In this document: piece by piece, positions 59,930-64,000 of the stretch
Numbering within the stretch: position 1 is the first letter of the stretch
Layout of the letters: each line of letters begins with the position of its first letter
From: Owenia fusiformis
Taxonomy: Eukaryota > Annelida > Polychaeta > Sabellida > Oweniidae
Direction of reading: 5' to 3'
NCBI GenBank assembly: GCA_903813345.2
Contig: CAIIXF020000008.1
Span: 7,510,366-7,574,365 of the forward strand
Length of the DNA stretch: 64,000 nt
Notes under the pieces: model-generated
Database searches by the model: none
What the model was told of the DNA's origin: nothing
What the model saw: the letters and a program-made list of their open reading frames with translations, nothing else
Program-made: the position numbers and the translations under genes

Positions 59930-61947
59930 GGGACACAACCTTCTTTTCTGAAAATACCAAAGCTTGAAAAGATATGCTCACCTAGTAAGAGGTATGAAAA
60001 ATTCAGAAATTGAAAAATCTACCCACACATTTTTCAGTTTCAAAGGGTAATAAATTATTTTTACATGAACAATTTTTCCAGCTTCAGTCATTACAGAAGA
60101 GAAGGTACCTGTTCAAGTCTATTGATTGTCTAAGTTATGTATCATTATGAATTTAACGAACAGTTATTAAGAAGCAAAATTACTAATAATTCACACATAG
60201 CTAGGCATGGTGTGTCCCATCCCAGTCAATCAGAACAGAGTATTCACATAATTAACAGTGTGGGAAATATCAATAACACATGCAAGGTCACTAGTTAAAC
60301 AGCTGTCATGGTGATGAATGGACTTTTCACATTTGATTTGATGACTTGCCAACTTGCAAAAATTTCATTGAAAATGTGATTTTGTCCCTTTTGGATGATT
60401 TTGTAGAAAAAATTGCAATGTTTGAAAAGAATTTAAGCCCAAGACTCAATGCATTGTAGCTGCTACATTCCACTCAAGCGTTGTTTCCTAAACTTTGCAT
60501 TCCCTCTGCGCAGTCATGCAAAGGTTTAGAAACAACACCTTCATGGTATGATTCAGCAAACAATGCACTGAGTCCAGGGCTTAAATCCTTAATCCTTTTA
60601 TATACAATATGTCACAATCTTTTTGATGAAATAAGTGAAGATAAACCAATTCAACACATCTTAATATATAATGTGTCAATTACTGAAAAAAATTGTCAAA
60701 TTGTCTGACTGACATAACCATCACTCTTGACATTCAAGAGGTTAAAAGAAGTGACAAAAAGCAATCTATAGTAGTTACAATATAGCAGATCTTAAGTTAT
60801 GGCTTAGTGTCATGTCATCAGTCTTCTATTACTACCCTGTGTTCCCATAACTCTTTATAATCTGAGGAAAGAATAAAGAATGGCCGGATGCAGCCTCTTG
60901 ATTCTCGCTTATTTGCTGCGGCCTCCCTGAGTCCCAGTACTAGCAACTGTACTTCAAGCACAACACAGACATTGAGAAACAATGCACTTGAAGAGCATGA
61001 CACCAAGTAGATTTAGATACCAAATCATTCCCTTGACAGTTCACGGCCCAGATACCCTAATACGTCACTTCCGCTGAATAGAAAAAAGTAGTTTTCAAAA
61101 GTGAATGTAGTCCCAACACAATTGTGATCATGACGAGTCAGTAAGCTAATATGTAGGCACAGTTGTCATCTTTTTGCAATATCAACATGCCATTTCTTCT
61201 GAAAATGCGTTTATTTGGGTTATCTGAAGGTAAATTTCGAATCAAGTGGTGTATTAATTTTGCCTTCATTTTTATGAATTTCAATTACTGTCGGCAGAGA
61301 GAGGGGGTAGTGTCACAATTGACCAATTATTTCAAAAAGTAGATGATTGGCCCCTATTGAGTTTAGTGTCAAAATGTAGCTTAGACATAGGTTTAGAACC
61401 TCAGATAGGCCAGTGAGGCCACATAAATCCATAACTCGAGATAAAAAGTCAGGCGTTTGCCCTTTTGCCCATTGACTAGTATGGTGACATGAATTAGGGC
61501 AGTTTGGCCTCACAAAACATAGCTAGCTCTAGACTTATTATTTACCATATTAAAGCTGTACAAATTTAAACTCAACGTGATGAGAGGTTTTGATGAAATT
61601 TAGATGAAAAGATTTATTGAAAAATACAAGCTAAAATGTAATTTCCCCAGCATGCCAAAACCCTGGTCAGATATTGGCACTACAGTAGTTGTTATACAGC
61701 CAGCAGCAGCACTTCTTGTGATTTGTCTTTGACCTATGACTGCTGACCTGTACCGGCGATTACTAGAGTGCTGCTAACTCGATAAAAGGCTGGCGCTGGC
61801 TAGAATTGTCTATGGTTCTAGCCAGGATAAAGATACCAGCTCTTCAACTCGACAATGGGAAGAACTGCTCTACCTTAGTGACTAATATGTCATTGATATG
61901 ACATCTAAAGAGTCAATAAAAGATATATATACAAGATGCTGACAATT
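59930..61947. other. AT-rich DNA with one unassigned GC-richer block
   Basis: A 62-codon minus-strand frame at 60818-61006 is GC-richer than its surroundings (EAAANKRESRGCIRPFFIL) and could be an exon, but no family was recognised and splice sites are not convincing. GTCACTTCCGC at about 61063 is an ETS/CRE-like word. From 61880 the segment duplicates 56800-56855. Confidence 0.4.
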
Positions 61948-62083
61948 GGGAGTTTAAGCTTGCAATGTTTTTCACAACCTGAACGTGAAGAATGGAAAAT
62001 ATTTTAAAAAGCGATGCATTTGTATGGGCGATTGGTTATATGTATAGGTTGGCGTGTCGATTTATATGCAAGCTTAAACTCCC
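61948..62083. mobile_element. 136-base hairpin MITE with 17-base perfect ends
   Basis: GGGAGTTTAAGCTTGCA (61948-61964) recurs exactly inverted at 62067-62083. The loop has no coding content. Confidence 0.85.
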
Positions 62084-62199
62084 TAATATATCACTTTGAA
62101 AGCTAGGCGTGATAATACAAATTTATCCCACCCTAAGTGCTTTATATAATTGTATAATAGCATTGTATAACTGCAATATAAAACCAACACTCATTGTAT

Positions 62200-62290
62200 A
62201 TAAATCTTGAGAACGATACACAACTCCTGGATAGTGTATACAACTCCTGGGCAGCGTATACAACTCTTCGACTTGATATACAACTGCTGA
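62200..62290 (+). repeat. Short minisatellite of ~24-base units
   Basis: Four units of the type TATACAACTCCTGGGCAGCG (CGATACACAACTCCTGG, TGTATACAACTCCTGGGCAG, CGTATACAACTCTTCGACTT, GATATACAACTGCTGAA). Confidence 0.8.
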
Positions 62291-62344
62291 ATTTAGATTA
62301 CCCTTTTATTGATTAAAGATTAGGGTGGGATAATAAGATCATAC

Positions 62345-62482
62345 AATGGTTGATTCTGTATATCGTTATATTCTCGTGAGTATATGATATATTCACTCGT
62401 TCCCTTCAGTCACTCGTGAAAATATCATATACTTGAGTATCATATCACTTGAGTATAAACACAATATACAGAATCAACCATT
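62345..62482. repeat. 138-base inverted-repeat hairpin
   Basis: AATGGTTGATTCTGTATA mirrors TATACAGAATCAACCATT exactly. An inner pair around GAGTATATGATAT / ATATCATATACTTGAG deepens the hairpin. Further out, ATCCCACCCTAA (62127) faces TTAGGGTGGGAT (62322), so the hairpin may be part of a larger inverted structure. Confidence 0.8.
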
Positions 62483-62807
62483 ATATAACCTCATAGTATA
62501 CAATTCTATGAATAAAATATGATGTATATTCTGACATAATTAACTCCACAGAAAGTGTGACTATCTGAACTATAATAAAAAGTAATATTTTAGAACCATA
62601 ATATTATCATCGTTTATGATACTGTATAGACAAAGAGGAAAATAGTTTTTGATGCCTACATGATATGAGTGATTATCAGATGTCAATAGGCTTGACATCT
62701 GTTCTATTAGCACATCCATATACTAGTACATTTCAGCAATATAACAGTATCAATAAAGATAATAATATAAAAAAAATTTGAAATGTTTTATATGTTACAG
62801 CCTAATA

Positions 62808-63420
62808 CCGGGTAACCCAAAATGAATGCAGCCCATATAATAGCATAGCTATTAAAATTATATATACTGTAACTATGCTATAACGTTCATTGCTTCAACA
62901 TGTTCCTTGGACAATTGAACAAAAATAAATTTTACATCAAGATTTATTTTGAGACCAATATGTTAGATCTGTTAAAGAAAAATTTTCAGAGAGTTTAATT
63001 TCAATAAGATGGTTCAATAAGTTTGCCATAAATAGAACTCTATTTTGATCTGAGTTCTAAAGATAAAGGCAAGAGGGCCAAACTGGATGACATTTGATTG
63101 TGAGGGTAAGTGGGAATATTGATGCTGTCAGGGACTCTGTTGGTCACAGCATCAAGGAATCACTCCGACCAAGTAGCCATGAGCTATACATTTAATGGAA
63201 ATTCAGGCACGTATGTCCTTACAACATTAAGACAAAACATAAGCAGATGCAGTGAGATAATATGCAGAAAAGAGTTATCATATGTCAATGGTTTTGTGAC
63301 AAAACTCTGAGCGATTTGTGCTCAGTTGACAAAGGCATCTTTTACATTGTTAATTTTTCCTCTAGTAGATGTTGAACATGAGTTATATTTTAGGGGTATC
63401 ATTTATTTTTGGTCACCCTG
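62808..63420. mobile_element. 613-base mariner-type MITE
   Basis: Left CCGGGTAACCCAAAATGAAT and right, inverted, CAGGGTGACCAAAAATAAAT are imperfect inverted ends. TA lies at 62806-62807 and 63421-63422. The 66-codon frame at 63110-63310 inside has no transposase character. Confidence 0.7.
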
Positions 63421-63577
63421 TACAAGTATTTCATCAATAATTTTTAAGGAAACAAAATCAGAGGATTGTAGGTAGTCCTGCATCAAACCCACGTAACCCC
63501 CTTCTACATACTCTTCCAAAAGATATGGGACAGAAACAATTGATGCAAGAGTAGACTGTATAATGTTTATATCTTAC

Positions 63578-63691
63578 CACAGTAAATCTCATCTATGTTA
63601 CTGTCACAATCTTTCTGAAAGTTGCAGATCTGAGTGAAGTTAATGCATCTACCATCTCCACACTGTAGGCCACCTTTGTCTCTACACACAT
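63578..63691 (-). CDS. LDL-receptor class A domain exon of a MAM/LDLa-type protein
   Basis: A 114-base exon, phase 1 at both ends, with acceptor TATCTGCTTTCAG and donor TGTG|GTAAGA. It reads DVCRDKGGLQCGDGRCINFT then QICNFQKDCDSNIDEIYC. All six LDLa cysteines are present in order, followed by the calcium-binding acidic cluster DC.....DE..C. The usual Ser-Asp-Glu is here Ile-Asp-Glu. LDLa modules are ~40-residue extracellular Ca-binding folds used in receptors and in MAM/LDLa proteins such as the MALRD1 type. One domain per phase 1-1 exon is the standard arrangement. The next exon of the gene may be the MAM exon ending at 13319; upstream exons lie beyond the window. Confidence 0.88.
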
Positions 63692-64000
63692 CTGAAAGCA
63701 GATAAAATATAAAATATATTTACATGGGAATATGTACATCTTATCCCAACATGCCATATGGTCATAAAAAGGTCTCATGCTTAAGTAGTGCATAAATAAT
63801 GTACTCTCCTTTTATGTTACAACTGTACATTTTTTACAATAACCTACAACTACAGCTTTTTTATTGTGTTAATACCTAAGCTGGGTTTAATTAAGTCTAG
63901 ACAAAAGGGTAATTCTCAAATTATCAGTGCAGATATTTCAAAGTTGATGAATGTTGACCCCATCATCATGCACAGATTCCGGCCAGAATATTCTATAGTA

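Larger units (their letters stand above)
13320..63577 (-). other. Possible single ~50 kb intron between LDLa and MAM exons
   Basis: The upstream exon (63578-63691) ends in phase 1 with donor G|GTAAGA and the downstream exon (ends 13319) starts in phase 1. Joined, they would read DEIYC followed directly by ECNFE, a normal LDLa-to-MAM junction. No other convincing host exon was seen between them. That the two exons belong to one transcript is inferred; short intervening exons cannot be excluded by eye. Confidence 0.45.

Noticed and set aside
60818-61006. GC-richer 62-codon minus-strand frame as a host exon
   Set aside because: No recognisable family and no convincing splice sites; kept only as a remark in the regional entry.

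Overview
The window is AT-rich, intron- and transposon-dominated DNA from a metazoan. The clues are a spliced LDL-receptor class A exon and a spliced MAM-type exon, GT-AG introns, LINEs with target-site duplications, mariner and piggyBac elements, and long fold-back elements. The mix of LDLa/MAM genes, intron-containing piggyBac genes and inverted-repeat elements resembles echinoderm or other marine-invertebrate genomes, but the sequence alone does not fix the species.

Host gene: only two exons are convincing, both on the minus strand. An LDLa exon (63578-63691) and the first exon of a MAM domain (13182-13319) have matching phase 1 boundaries. They could be consecutive exons of one MAM/LDLa multidomain extracellular protein, which would make almost the whole window (13320-63577) a single ~50 kb intron. 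A weaker candidate next MAM exon lies at 12368-12482. The first 13 kb holds no recognisable gene. It contains a 31-unit, 30-base minisatellite (5761-6690), a polypyrimidine tract and a small mariner-type MITE.

The putative intron is a graveyard and nursery of mobile DNA. From left to right it holds:
- a mariner-derived element with 210-base inverted ends and a broken transposase (19418-20457);
- a five-copy ~130-base tandem repeat (22221-22800);
- a TTAA-flanked MITE (23634-23934);
- a full piggyBac-type transposon (26447-32703) whose six exons join without a frameshift into a 619-residue transposase with all catalytic aspartates;
- an inverted-repeat pair (32866-36033) enclosing a decayed LINE and the C-terminal end of a second, different piggyBac transposase;
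- a CGAAT-rich inverted-repeat element (36878-37843);
- a long inverted-repeat element (38391-40784);
- two different 5'-truncated LINEs inserted 11 bases apart (40839-42083 and 42124-43128), each with its target-site duplication;
- a 706-base TTAA element (43254-43959);
- a tRNA-like sequence;
- a mariner-type MITE (44566-45274).

The most striking object is a 6.8 kb giant fold-back element (45587-52387). It has near-identical ~130-base outer ends, then opposed satellite arrays of ~91-base monomers (about 24 on the left, about 39 on the right), around an ~800-base core. A 10-base direct repeat flanks it. Further right are an 830-base near-perfect palindrome (54939-55770), several small hairpin MITEs, a 43-base minisatellite and another mariner-type MITE (62808-63420).

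The elements appear to interact as follows. The intact piggyBac gene could in principle supply transposase to TTAA-flanked non-autonomous elements, although their differing end sequences make cross-mobilisation of each one uncertain. The mariner MITEs and fold-back elements have no visible transposase source in this window.
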